From the NCBI GenBank assembly GCA_023101725.1, contig JALJCO010003522.1:1-64000 (forward strand): 64,000 nt of DNA, read 5' to 3'. This DNA comes from Atherinomorus stipes (taxonomy: Eukaryota; Chordata; Actinopteri; Atheriniformes; Atherinidae). The notes under the pieces are model-generated. The model worked only from the letters and a program-made list of their open reading frames with translations, was not told the origin of the DNA and searched no databases. This document shows positions 24,415-35,212 of the stretch, piece after piece. Every line of letters starts with the position of its first letter. Position 1 is the stretch's first letter. The position numbers were made by a program, and so were the translations under genes.

Positions 24415-24730
24415 TACACATTATATATATATATACATATATATCCTATAAATGGAAAGTAATGACAACCCTTATGATTGATAAAGGTTGGCATTTACTT
24501 GATTTCAGCTGAAGATCTTCCATCTCCTTAGCTGCTCGTGTAGTTAACCAATTAACACCAATGAACCAAGCAGGATGAGATTAAATGTCCTTCTTTCAGT
24601 GGTCATTTATGAATGTAAATGAGGACACAAACGTAGGCTAAGAATGAGCTAATTCAACACACTTGTGAATTTCTTAATTAGATATTCATCCAGATGTTTC
24701 CCATTTCGCATTGAGCAATACACCACCTTC
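22464..24730. other. Non-coding left part of the candidate element
   Basis: CTTTATGTAACCAGATAAAA to about 23425 resembles a common fish retroposon tail with GACCTGGCCAAGA. Poly-C runs lie at about 23265 and 23665, and TA-rich sequence at 24340-24445. No gene was recognised. Confidence 0.4.
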
Positions 24731-24734
24731 CACA

Positions 24735-24745
24735 GCAATATAAGG
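24735..24745 (+). promoter_or_regulatory. Possible TATA box upstream of the Myb-like gene
   Basis: GCAATATAAGGCC lies about 200 bp before the chosen start at 24940. The spacing would leave a 5' leader with a short upstream ATG at 24779. Position and motif only. Confidence 0.3.
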
Positions 24746-24939
24746 CCGCAAAACGCAGCCAAATAGCCAGCATGCAACAATGGAAAAAGAGAACAACTCA
24801 AATCCAAGCTGATTTTGACACTTTCTGTGTCACCTGAAATAGCACAAAGGATGAGGACTGGGAAGTACATGATATTTATTTACACTGTTAGAAATATGCA
24901 TCTCAGAAATTTCAGAGTTACATTAATAACATCACCCAT

Positions 24940-26582
24940 ATGGAATGGTCTCCAGATCCACAGTTCATGGCCAGCATTTTGCAGCAAGTCGGACTGTCTG
25001 AAACACAAGGTGAGACACTTTTTAATTTAGCAATATCAGTCATGAGTTGGAAAGCCCTTTTCACATGCAGGCCAAACATTTTTAAATCAGTCTTTCCCTC
25101 AATTGTGGCACTTAAACCCATCTTGATGATGCCATCTACACTTTCCACCTCAGCCAGCGTTGGTGCTCCGGGCCCTGTGAAGTCTGCTGTGGTGGTCCGG
25201 CCACCATCCATGGCTTCCAACTCAGCCAGCGTTGGTGCTCCGGGCCCTGTGAAGTCTGCTGTGGTGGTCCGGCCACCATCCATGGCTTCCAACTCGGCCA
25301 GCGTTGGTGCTCCGGGCCCTGTGAAGTCTGCTGTGGTGGTCCGGCCACCATCCATGGCTTCCACCTCGGCCAGCGTTGGTGCTCCGGGCCCTGTGAAGTC
25401 TGCTGTGGTGGTCCGGCCACCATCCATGGCTTCCACCTCGGCCAGCGTTGGTGCTCCGGGCCCTGTGAAGTCTGCTGTGGTGGTCCGGCCACCATCCATG
25501 GCTTCCACCTCGGCCAGCGTTGGTGCTCCGGGCCCTGTGAAGTCTGCTGTGGTGGTCCGGCCACCATCCATGGCTTCCACCTCAGCCAGCGTTGGTGCTC
25601 CGGGCCCTGTGAAGTCTGCTGTGGTGGTCCAACCTTCCACATGCCAACTTGCCCCCACCTCACATAACCAGCCACCTCCCACATGCCAGGAGACTCAGGA
25701 AGAGTTGCTGCATGATCAAGGGTCCCAAACCGGTAAGACTGTTTCTCCATTTCAATCGAAGTGAGCTCTAAGAAATTGACTGCTTCTGATATCTGTAACT
25801 TATATTTGCAGAACTGAAACACAAGTCGACATTGCTGCTTCTGTCCTTAATTAATAAGTCATACTACCTATACTGTAGCAACAAGTCTCTCTTTTTTAAA
25901 GAGATCCAAAAGGCCATGGGGCTCCATGGCCACTCATTAACAACAGAGCAATTGAGAAAAAAAATTAACAACATGATCACAACCTACAAGCGTATCAAAG
26001 ATCGTCATAGAAGTACTGGGGAGTCAAGAGTGAGCTGGGAATACTATAATGTGAGTTCTTTTTTATTTTTTTCTCCCCCATTTATGTTAAAAGAGAACAT
26101 TGTGCACAATTAACCAAATTATTGAAACTTGGAATATTATTCACTGGCCTATGCTGCATGAATAAGTTTGTTTTCTAATCCTCACACAGCAAATGGATGA
26201 CATCTTTGGTGGCCTTGGTGTGGGAAGTGCTCCTGCAGGCACTGTTCATTCAACACCCCTATTCTCCGCATCAAGTCCACAAATGGTGGAAGACCAAGAT
26301 TTCGCCACTCCTTCCACTTCAGGTCTCATGTCCAACAGACAACTGGCACAGGGATCCAGTTTCCTGGAAACATTTGAGACCCATGCCGAAAGGAGAACTC
26401 GGGCTTTGGAAAGTCTGACGACAAGGCCAGATTTGGAGAGGTGGAGGAGGCTGAAAGAGAGGAGAAGGCGAGCATTTGAGAGGAAGACATTAAATGCTTT
26501 ATATGAAATCTCTCACACGCTGTCTGAGATTCTGAAGGCCCAAAATGAGATGGTCACTCTCCTACAAATAACAAACTCCTAA
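24940..26582 (+). CDS. Myb/SANT-like DNA-binding protein of a PIF/Harbinger transposon
   Basis: Three exons can be followed: 24940-25732, 25812-26050 and 26190-26582, with introns starting GTAAGA and GTGAGT and ending TTTGCAG and CACACAG. The phases agree and the joined frame is 474 codons without a stop. Exon 1 carries a 24-residue repeat (SASVGAPGPVKSAVVVRPPS core) seven times. Exon 2 encodes a trihelix-type Myb/SANT-like domain (LFFKEIQKAMGLHGHSLTTE, then RKKINNMITTYKRIKDRH and SWEYYN). Exon 3 continues QMDDIFGG and ends in a basic, coiled-coil-like tail (LKERRRRAFERKTLNALYEI). In this family the protein binds DNA and assists nuclear import of the transposase. The start codon is uncertain, and an extra 5' exon is possible because the usual first domain tryptophan is not obvious. 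The gene is convergent with the transposase, with 365 bp between the stops. Confidence 0.75.
25148..25630 (+). repeat. 72-bp coding tandem repeat, 7 copies
   Basis: The GCCAGCGTTGGTGCTCCGGG unit recurs every 72 bp with very few differences. It lies inside exon 1 of the Myb-like gene, and each unit adds 24 residues in frame. The opposite strand is also open through the repeat. Confidence 0.95.
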
Positions 26583-26947
26583 AACATTTGAATCTACACA
26601 TTTTCTTGTCATTATTGGTTTTTGCTATGCCAGTGGTTGGTAGGTCTTCAGTAGAACCCACCTCTAGGGACCACTGACTCCGAGATCCCCTGCTGATTTG
26701 GCCTGGTTTCCCAGTTTCCATGAGCTGCCACGAGGAGGCACAGCAGAAGTCCTGGTGTTGTGATGGGCTGTATATAAATGAACCAAAATGACGAATGCCT
26801 TAGGGATAAAGCACTTCAAATCCAGTGCCCATCACAGCACCCTGTGGTACATTGCCCACCAGCTCACAAAAATTTATGTTGTGGTCGACTTTTACAAGCT
26901 GTTACTGTACAATCCCTAAAACTGACTAAATGTGTCGTGGCTGACTG
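26583..26947. other. Convergent intergenic spacer
   Basis: Lies between the stop codons of the Myb-like and transposase genes. No obvious AATAAA on either strand was confirmed, and no other feature was recognised. Confidence 0.5.
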
Positions 26948-28315
26948 TTACAGGCTGTTGCAAATAAGGTCCCTGTGAGCAGATGCTTCATTCATTGGTG
27001 GATGGTGGTACTCTTCAACTGGAAAGTTGTCCAGCTCAGGGTCTAGGTCATCTGTGGGGTTATGGGCAATATTATACAGAATGCAGCATGCTGAAATGGT
27101 GGCACTGGTATGATGTATGGTGGACATTTGAAGATGTTTCAGGCGCCGGAATTTTGTCTTCAATATTCCAAAAGCGTGTTCAATTATGACACGTGCCGTA
27201 TTTAGTCGCCTATTAAAGTGCCTCTGCCTGGCAGTGAGGTGACCATTATCCCTATAGGGCTTCAGGAGCTGCGGTAGCAGTGGGTATGCAGAGTCTCCGA
27301 TTATGTGCATACCCTGTGGGACAAGAGCCTGGGGATCACTGTGCAATGTATGGGCCACATCAGTCATACGAAATGCCCGTGCATCGTGCCAGCTTCCTGG
27401 ATGGCCAACACTCACGTGACAGAATTTTCGTTGGCTGTCACAGAAACCTGTCAGAATGACCGAGTAGAAACCCTTCCTATTCAAGTAAGCCAGTGGATTT
27501 TCAACATGTGGCTTCTGAATAGGGACATGACAACCATCTACAGCACACACAGTCAGAGGAAATCCAAGTCTCATAAAGCCCAGCTCTGACTGCTGGAGTG
27601 CATCTCCTACTGGCCAAGCTATGTGAAAGGAAAGGTGCTTGTTGACAAGGGCACAGAAAGTGTGCAGATGCTGGCAGAGGGTAGATTTTGATATATTGAA
27701 TCTGTCTGAAACACCCCTGTAGGACTCTTGATTTGCAAGTGTCCAAAGACAAGCCAGTACACTGTTTGTTACTGGTATTTTGGTTCCAGCTTCATTTGTA
27801 TAGTGGGGCCCAAGAACTGTTATTATATGCTGTGTGGGAAAGAAATGCAGGGAATGATTATTGATGATGGGGAAACAATGGGCTCTTTGCACGACCCCCA
27901 CTATTTCCTGAACTTACAGTAATACAGCTCCTTTGTTTCTTGTCTTTCATTACTAGACAAACTGATTAATCCAGGAAACGTAGGAGCCAAGTACTGTAAG
28001 GTCAGGAAATAATGAGTTGAATAAGAGTTGTGCAGAGCCCATTATCTAGTTACTTGCCATAAATGTAGGCATGAACAAACCTCCACTTGTACTTTAGTCA
28101 GTCGGAAATGTGAAATGAAGTCCGATGGGATGTAGAGTGGAATAACTTCCTCCACATAGTTCTTTATTTTAGGAACAGCTCTAAAGAAAGGGCACAACGT
28201 CAATTAAAGATTAAACCCAGACAAAAACCAAGCCATGGTCATTAGAATAATTTACTCTATAACGTGCAAAATATCCAATACAACAGAACACACACACACA
28301 CAAATATATACACAC

Positions 28316-28360
<45 letters not shown>

Positions 28361-28423
28361 TAAACATAGCTATATACACACACATATACTATGCACTCAA
28401 ATGTCCACCACGTATGTATGTAT

Positions 28424-28454
<31 letters not shown>

Positions 28455-28868
28455 ACGTGTGTGTGTGCGGTGTGTTATTCATTATGGATCCTGAGTGTAC
28501 TTGAACACCACAGACACAGCAGAGACAGCTACAGACTCGAAGTTATGCATGTTCATCAGTGCTCTAACTACTATAAATGTTTTTTCAACCATCTGAAGTA
28601 CAACAGTAGGCCGGCAAGGCTGCTTAATCCCTTGCCTTTAAATCAAAACATCTCCGCACATGCACTAGATAATCATTTACCCAAAATGGTCAGCAGCTAT
28701 CTACAGTGGCGGGGCTTTAATAACAAATGGTTAAGCAGTGACATAGAACCATTATTGAAGGAGTTACCTTTGCTGCATAAAAACATCGTTCTGAAGAAAA
28801 ATGGGTATTTCCTCGACGTCGATCACATCCGCAATGAGAAAGGCAAATCCCGCGAGATCCTCCATCAT
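26948..28868 (-). CDS. PIF/Harbinger DDE transposase (HARBI1-like)
   Basis: Three minus-strand exons join in phase: 28868-28768, 28180-28081 and 27907-26948. The introns begin GTAACT and GTTTGT and end CTTTAG and GTTCAG. The joined frame is about 386 codons with no stop. Exon 1 starts MMEDLAGFAFLIADVIDVEE; exon 2 gives AVPKIKNYVEEVIPLYIPSD and a HFRLTK motif; exon 3 holds a helix-turn-helix (YRGVSDRFNISKSTLCQHL) and the DDE_Tnp_4 nuclease core. The catalytic triad appears at about D191 (AVDGCHV), D272 (IGDSAYP) and E310 (IIEHAFG). Length, exon layout and motifs fit an intact transposase that acts in the nucleus on its own ends. Intron 1 contains a CA/TA microsatellite. Start choice: two adjacent ATGs. 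A domesticated host gene is less likely given the flanking inverted repeats and the partner Myb gene. Confidence 0.85.
28295..28455. repeat. CA/TA microsatellites in transposase intron 1
   Basis: CACACA and TATATA runs at 28291-28385 and 28429-28454. They open a plus-strand frame (28264-28494 and the start of 28401-29117) that is not a gene. Confidence 0.93.
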
Positions 28869-30194
28869 TGCAGTCTTCACGTTGGCGAACTTGTCCGGCT
28901 GAGATGCGCTGCGTTTATGGTCCGCCCCCGAGACTCACTCAGCTCTCGGCTGACCATCAAGTCAGACGGTAGACAGACGCAGTCAATCCGAACGAGCCTA
29001 TTGTTCACTTCCTGGCCCCGGAAACGAACTCTGAACTCTGGTGCCGTATTTTGGTTCCGAGTCAAAATGAGAACAGAAACGCTGATAACTGCCGTCGCTG
29101 GCCCCCCTATTGTATGACCTGACACTTTACACCTTTCGGGATCTCCAAAAGAAGGCTCTGGCCTGGGAAGAGGTATCACGTGCCGTTGGTTTGTCCGGTA
29201 AGTTGATAAAATTATTTTTAAAATAGGTGCGAAACTTGCCTGCTAATCGAGCGCCTAGCATGCTATGTGAATGGGATGAGATTTATAAATATCGAAAGTA
29301 CTATGTTATAATAATAATAATTGACAGGGATAAAAATACGTATTTCCCTTTTTGTCCCTCGTCTTGACATTTAGTCTGAGAGTGAGAGATGAATGAGTGA
29401 AGATCTGCAGATGCAGATCAGTGAAGATGATGGACTTAACTAAGCTACAACATTATTTTGTTTTGGGGTGTAATTTAATCAGTTATGTCCAGACCGTTGT
29501 TTTTCAGTAGGAGACGGATTTCTGGTTAATCACAGGCTACAACTTGTCAAAGCACAAGGCAGCAATCACGAAAAGCATCACTGCAAAAGCTCTGCTAATG
29601 GTAAAAAGCATACGGCCCTTTTAAAAGGATATGCAAAATTGAACGTGATGTCATAAGCGACTTGAGCGACAAAAGCGAACAGATTTTTTGTAGCAGCTAT
29701 TTTTATGAGCGACAAAAGCTATTTTACAGCTTTAGTCGCTCTTGGTCTGAACGCAGTTAGAAAGGAGCTATTTTAGAAACAAGTTAGGATGATTGCTTCC
29801 ATGGTCTTGTACTCTTGAAAGAATTTTCAGTAATTTTTTAAAGACAAATCCTTTTTATTGTCATTTTTATTGCTGTTTTGGGGGGGAGGAAGGGCAAAGC
29901 TGTCAACAGTGTTATAGCTACATGTAATTAATAAAGATAATAAGATGTAATTAATGAAAATTATACATCAACTGCGCATTAGCCACAACAGTCAGGAACT
30001 GTAGACACATGCAGAACTACATTTCTACATTTCACTTTTTAAAAAGTCCTACAGGCCAATTTCAAGAGCAGTGATGCTCCCAGCTGTAAGCCTTTCTCTG
30101 CCTGTGGAGGTCTTTAAGAAATCTGCTAATGTTATTATAAAGATATCATTTCTCCTAGTTGTGAAATGAACTTTGTCTGATGAAAATAGCCCTG
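28869..30194. other. Upstream of the transposase and right end of the candidate element
   Basis: GC-richer sequence at 28850-29130 just upstream of the transposase start may be its promoter, but no TATA box is evident. The AGCGAC-rich subterminal region begins at about 29650. Beyond 29755 the sequence is anonymous, with a short G run at 29880. Confidence 0.4.
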
Positions 30195-31045
30195 GACTGT
30201 CATGTTTAATGTGAGGATGGCCAATAATGGCACCATTTGTGTGTCTGAGATGGTGATCAGGAGCACTGGAGCACCACAAGGAACTGTACTCTCACCATTC
30301 CTCTTTACACTGTACACCTCAGACTTCCAGTACAACTCTGATCCTGTCATCTGCAGAAATACTCTGATGACTCTGCAGTTGTGGGGTGTATCAGTGATGG
30401 ACAAGAAGCTGAGTACAGGGAACTGGTCAGTCAGTTTGTGAAATGGTGCAGTAACAATCAGCTCATCTTAGATACCAGCAAGACTAAAGAGATGATTGTT
30501 GACTTCAGGAGGAGCAAGAATAAGCAGCATAGTCCTGTCTACATCCTGGAAGAGGAGGTGGAGGTGGTGGAGAACTACAAATACCTGGAGTTCGGCTGGA
30601 CAACAGACTCGACTGGAAATGCAACAGTGACTACATCTACAAGAAAGGTCAGAGCAGACTCTACTTCTTAAGGAAGCTGAGATCATTCAACGTCTGCACC
30701 AAGATGTTGCAGATCTTCTACAAGTCTGTTGTGGAAAGTGACATCAGCTTTGCAGCATCTGCTGGGGAAGCAGCATCAGAATCAGAGACTTGAAGAAACT
30801 AAACAAGCTGATCAAGAAAGCTGGTTCTGTGCTGGGGAGAACTCTGGAGATGATCGTTCAGAAAAGAATGCTGCACAAGCTGATGAAGATGATGGAGGAT
30901 TCTTCCTCCTCTCCACAACACAGTGAAGAATCAACAGAGTGTGTTCAGTGGGAGGCTGCATCAAGTTCGCTGTAGGACGGAGAGATACAGAAATTCATTC
31001 CTGCCAGCAAGCATCACCCTAAAGAACAAGACTGACTGATTATTA
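30195..31045 (+). pseudogene. Rex1/Babar-type LINE, reverse transcriptase 3' part
   Basis: Frames combine to STGAPQGTVLSPFLFTLYTS, then YSDDSAVVGCISDGQEAEYR (the catalytic box in its F/YSDD form), SKTKEMIVDFRR and NYKYL, and in another frame KKGQSRLYFLRKLRSFNVC. This is the palm-to-thumb region of a fish Rex1-type LINE. The SRLYFLR coding sequence sits where the common Rex1 PCR primer anneals. At least two frameshifts and several stops inactivate it. The 5' part is missing. The 3' side is cut by the element starting at 31057. Confidence 0.82.
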
Positions 31046-31056
31046 TTATCATTTCA

Positions 31057-31705
31057 TATAGACAAGTTTCACGGACATTTCCATTTTACTTCCGCAGTCA
31101 ATCAATTTCTGCCAAGCGCATCCGGTCGATCATATCTGCATTCATTTACACTGAATAGTGATGTCACTAAAATGGTAACATTCTCATTTATTTTTTCTAA
31201 AAGAACATGTTTTATTACTTCCTCATCTGCTACGACACTGAACTGGGAGGATAATATGATGAAATGACCTGATGTTACAACTAGCAATATATTTTGTACT
31301 TTGTTGAGTCCTATGGTGTTAAACAGGAACGCCATAGACTTACATAGTGATGCAGTCAGCTGTGTGTTGATAGCGACACACAAACGGCAGTTTTGTGTCC
31401 ACAAAGACAAATGTTCAACACCGAGCCGGAGTCTGGATGATTCCTGTCAGAAGGCTTTACGGTGCTTTTTTTTTTTTTTTTTTTTTTTTTGAGTTAAGGA
31501 TAATGGAGAGTTTGAGACAGCGGCTGCACGTCGGTCACGTAGCTGCGTGGCTGCCGTCCTACGGTGAGTTTGCTCAGTTTACAACGTTCATATTTAATTG
31601 TTTTCATAAGCAGCTGCAGCAACGTACGGCACAAAATGTCCAAGACGCTTTTTGGATTTAATAATATCCACTACTCAGTCATCGAGTTCGGGAGCTCTTC
31701 CTATG
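31057..31705 (+). mobile_element. TATAGACAAG element, copy 2 (5' part)
   Basis: Starts TATAGACAAGTTTCACGG and matches 17440-18100 inverted, with few differences. A potential first exon (ATG at 31503, MESLRQRLHVGHVAAWLPSY) ends at a GTGAGT donor at 31564, preceded by about 25 T residues. One codon is deleted relative to copy 1. Similarity stops at about 31705, where this copy continues into hAT transposase sequence instead of the right terminal repeat. Confidence 0.72.
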
Positions 31706-32150
31706 AGATGCGGAATTAGCTTACTGTATGAGTTCTTCCAGTCTCAAGTACCACCTAAATGCAAAGCATCCCTTTGCTAATGCGAAAGATGCCAGTGGGC
31801 CAAACATTGATGCAGCGCAAGGGAAGAGTTGTTGTCAAAATACTATGTTTGAGTGTAAGCCCATCAGCACAGCTCTGTCAGACAAGCTAGCTAATCTCCT
31901 CGCTCAGTGGATTGCCACCAGCTGCCGGTCCACAGGTGACCCATCTTACAAGCCACCTGCGAGGCCAACTATTATAAGGAGAATAGATGACCAGTACGCC
32001 ACGGAGAAAGCCGCAAAAGATGCAAAGATGGTAAAGGTGAGGCGTGTAGCACTGGCGGGGATCCCTGGACATCTGTCAACAACGGTAACTACTTCAGTGT
32101 TACTGTACACCTCATCCATGCCAGCTGGGAACTTCGTTCCTTCGCTTTAG
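31706..32150 (+). pseudogene. ZBED-type hAT transposase fragment
   Basis: SSSLKYHLNAKHPFANA is the second half of a BED-type zinc finger (the -H-x-x-x-H side). LAQWIATSCR, DPSYKPPARPTIIRRIDDQY and EKAAKDAKM follow. After a one-base frameshift the text reads GDPWTSVNNGNYFSVTVHLI, the start of the hAT catalytic region. This order matches ZBED1/DREF-like hAT transposases. The cysteine half of the zinc finger, most of the catalytic core and the C-terminal dimerisation domain are absent. It is probably the transposase of the family whose 5' end lies at 31057. Confidence 0.75.
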
Positions 32151-32204
32151 GTAGGCTACGTCACGTTAACTTAAATTAGATAATCTAATATAATTACTTA
32201 GCCG

Positions 32205-32275
32205 ACCATTTACCAGGACACATACATATACATGTATACATATATACATACACATACACACATATAAAGTACAGC
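32205..32275. repeat. CA/TA-rich microsatellite
   Basis: ACATACATATAC-type words. Confidence 0.8.
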
Positions 32276-32884
32276 ATGAAAACAAAGAAAAGCTCAAACA
32301 TCTCAATTAAAGAGGCCTGGAGTTGATGGCAAGTTCCCAAAGAAAGAAAAGCTTTTCTTTGTGTGGGGGACATCAGCTTAGAGATATTTTTGGACCCTTC
32401 AGTCTTTTCAGGTACAGAAACGAGATGTTTAATAGGATTTTTGGTGAGGACCAGGGGCAGAGCTAGAGCTATGTTCACTGTCAATTTGGCCGTCAGTCAC
32501 ACACAGTTTAAGAAAAGATGTGAGACTTATGCAAGTTTTCCATCCATGATTGGCCAAATTTATTAATCATTCCAGCACTGACCATCTAACCTCTCAAGGA
32601 GCATCTCAGGCCTTTTATATCCTGCTGCAGACAGTTAGCTGAGATGACCCATTGAGGTGGGAGAATTGTAGAAAAGCTCAAAAATATGTACATAAAGATA
32701 TGTAGAAAAGAGGATAATTTATAAATGTTTACATTTCTACATACTTATAAATAAGTCAATAACTACCATTAAAATGGTCAACTGAAGTCATCCTCTTGCT
32801 GTCTGTACATCCTGCTCACTTTGTTTTATTAAAACATCTCAAAGATATTTCTTAAAACTCGTCTTTAACATCAGCTGTTTCCCC
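32276..32884. other. Anonymous sequence
   Basis: Nothing recognised. Confidence 0.5.
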
Positions 32885-33180
32885 AGAGCCACTGAAAACA
32901 GCTGTTATTAAAATAAAAATAAAAAACTGCCATGTTTTCCAGTTGGGTTTCAAACAGCACAGTAGCACTGAGACTGCTCCACAGGTTATCAAGAACAACA
33001 ATATTCGTTACCATAGCTACGCAGATGACTCACAGCTTTATATTACAATGTCACCAGGAGATGGGGGCCCTGTACAGTCTCTTGGAAAATGTATTGAGGA
33101 AATTAATGACTGGATGTGGCTCAATTTTCTTAGGCTGGAAAAAAAAAAACTGAGGTGATTGTTTTTGGATTCAAAGAAAA
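32885..33180 (+). pseudogene. L2-type LINE fragment with internal deletion
   Basis: A KTAVIK-like start leads to FQLGFKQHSSTETAPQVIKN, then jumps directly to RYHSYADDSQLYITMSPGDG and INDWMWLNFLRLEKKK. The conserved stretch that normally separates the HHSTETAL and YADD blocks is missing (roughly 80 codons). Stops follow. Non-functional. Confidence 0.82.
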
Positions 33181-33219
33181 ACAACAACAGGTCACCTGAA
33201 AACTTCAGTCCATACACCT

Positions 33220-33325
33220 GAAAACCATCAACCGGACCAGAAATCCGGCTGTAACGATGGACTTGGACCTAAAACCACCAACCGGACCAGAAGTCTGGCT
33301 GTAGCGATAGACTTAGACCTAAAAA
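33220..33325. repeat. Two-copy tandem repeat of about 51 bp
   Basis: ATCAACCGGACCAGAAATCC and CACCAACCGGACCAGAAGTC start successive copies, each ending GACCTAAAA. Confidence 0.85.
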
Positions 33326-34570
33326 TGGTTGTAGACCAGACATCTCTACCACCACCAGGATGTAGTCTCCCACCACAACCACCAGACAGTAGAGCAGAAC
33401 CGCACCCCAAACAACCAACTAACTTTTCTACGGAGCTTTTTGAACTTGTTGCAAATATTTACCCTTGGTAATCTTGATTATTGATCTCCAGATGTTTTAT
33501 GTCTCTCTATTGTGGCCACGTTTGATGTGAATGTGTGTGAGGGAGGAACACAATCATTTCCCCAGTTAGACACTCTAAAGTCCTGCTTCACCACTGGGAC
33601 AATAACAATGGGTAAAAATGAATTCAGGACTGAGCACAGACTGGATCTGGATACAGATTCAGAACCAAGACTAAAGCCTTACTGATCCACCTCAGCAGGG
33701 CTGCAAGACCAGACCATGGACCACGTAAAATGCGTCCTCTCTTTATGTAACTTTTGCACTGGCAGCATCAGGACATAATTTCATGCTTTGAAGCAAAAGA
33801 AATGAACACACAAACTTTTCTTCCTTTATTCGACTTATTCAGAATATTTTATGCAAGTCCCATAAAATCTTGGTTTCAGGTTGTGAGACAAAAAGCATAA
33901 AAGCTGCCAGTGTTTCATCTGTTGAGACTATGAATGATAACATATGACAGTCATTACTGTCCTAATCTAACAGGCACTAAATGTCCTCTCTCAGACTTCC
34001 TTTGCCCTGAAAGTGTGGACAAACACCAGTAAGCAGAGGGTGTCACGTGCCACAAACCGCTCTTCAGACACTGGTAGATATGAAGGATATTAATCTTGTG
34101 AGTGTTCCCACTGCGGCCCTCGAGGTGGCTGGTTGAGTTGCATAAGCATGCTGAATGGCAGTCAAATATTTGTGGGAGATAAAGAAGCCCTTGAAGCTGT
34201 GAATACACCTGTAAACTGTTTGTCTTCTCTCACCGAGCTCCCACACAAGCTCCAACAGTCCTCAAATAAACACACCAGGCTGGAATCAAAGCAGTTTCAG
34301 ACTGGATTAGATTTAACAACAGTTCAGTTTTAACAAGCCATTAAACCAACCATTTTCTCTAGTCTGGGTTATAAGGTTGTGCCAACTGTCAGGATGTTAT
34401 CCAATCAACATCGTCCATCTCTGTTAAGACCTGGTCAGGCCTTCATGAATCCTGGTGCAGGCAAACGTACAGGTATGTATTCTAGCTTGGAAACTAATGG
34501 GCAAATTGACCAATCACGGTTTGATTTTGTGTGGGCGAGACAAAAAACCTTCGTCTCTAGGCCTTCCTGA
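33326..34570. other. Anonymous sequence
   Basis: No gene or repeat recognised. Confidence 0.5.
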
Positions 34571-34936
34571 ACACTCAAAGAAATGATTTTGCCTGTTGCT
34601 AAAGTTCCTCGAATCTAACATGTAGCTTCTACTTAAATAAAATGTTAATGAGATGTATTACTTATGTACTTTTAACTTAAATCCTCACAAATCAGTATTT
34701 ACCTAATTAATTCATGTTGAGACAACATGAAGGAATCAAGTTCAAATGATTGGCGGAATTGTAGAAGATTACAGTGCTTTCTCAACATAAAACAATTGAG
34801 CTGTTTAAATTTCCTTAGTTTAGTTTAACAAAATAAAACAGTGCTTTTTCACTATAAAGCAATTGAGTTGTTTAAACTAAATATCCTTAGTGTAGTTTAA
34901 CAAAATGTATTAGGGTTAATAAAACTTATTTTTCAT
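34571..34936. repeat. ACTCAAAGAAATGATT-type repeat
   Basis: It begins CACTCAAAGAAATGATTTTG, and 42815-42838 reads inverted as TTACTCAAAGAAAAAATTTG, suggesting one terminal-repeat family. An internal duplication of about 75 bp (CAGTGCTTTCTCAACATAAA and CAGTGCTTTTTCACTATAAA) is present. Confidence 0.5.
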
Positions 34937-35212
34937 GGCAGGGTGCCCAAATGTTTTGCCTCTAAAACTTTTGTGAAATGTGCTGCTGAGCCACTGGCCA
35001 AATAGACTTTAAGGTTGAAACTTGATTCAGTGTGAAGAGAAGTTGTTTTAATTATCTAAATATATATATATATATCATCATTAATTATATATATAAAAAA
35101 ATGCATTATTTTACATCAGTGCAAGTAAAAATATGGCAAATTAACAATAAAGCAGAGAGAAGGACAGCAGACAATCACTGCAGCCACTTAATGAGAGGGA
35201 CCATCACAGTAC
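34937..35212. other. Anonymous AT-rich sequence
   Basis: A short TA-rich run at 35060-35100. Nothing else recognised. Confidence 0.5.

Larger units (their letters stand above)
22429..29755. mobile_element. Candidate complete PIF/Harbinger transposon
   Basis: A 35-bp inverted repeat is identical at both ends (22429-22463 and 29721-29755), beginning TGCGTTCAGACCAAGAGCGA. Both subterminal regions are rich in AGCGAC words. Between the ends lie a Myb/SANT-like gene (+) and a convergent DDE transposase gene (-), the gene pair expected of PIF/Harbinger. Against a single element: 7.3 kb is long, and I see no matching 3-bp TWA target duplication (left flank ends ACTG, right flank begins GTTAG). Alternatively these are two short elements of one family flanking a separate Harbinger whose own ends I have not found. 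Confidence 0.55.

Noticed and set aside
24918..25822. Minus-strand frames of 254 and 228 codons across the 72-bp repeat
   Set aside because: Mirror of the repeat. Only the plus frame continues in phase into Myb/SANT-like exons.
28401..29117. 238-codon plus-strand frame
   Set aside because: Begins in a TA/CA microsatellite, lies antisense to transposase exon 1 and intron 1, and has no recognisable domain.
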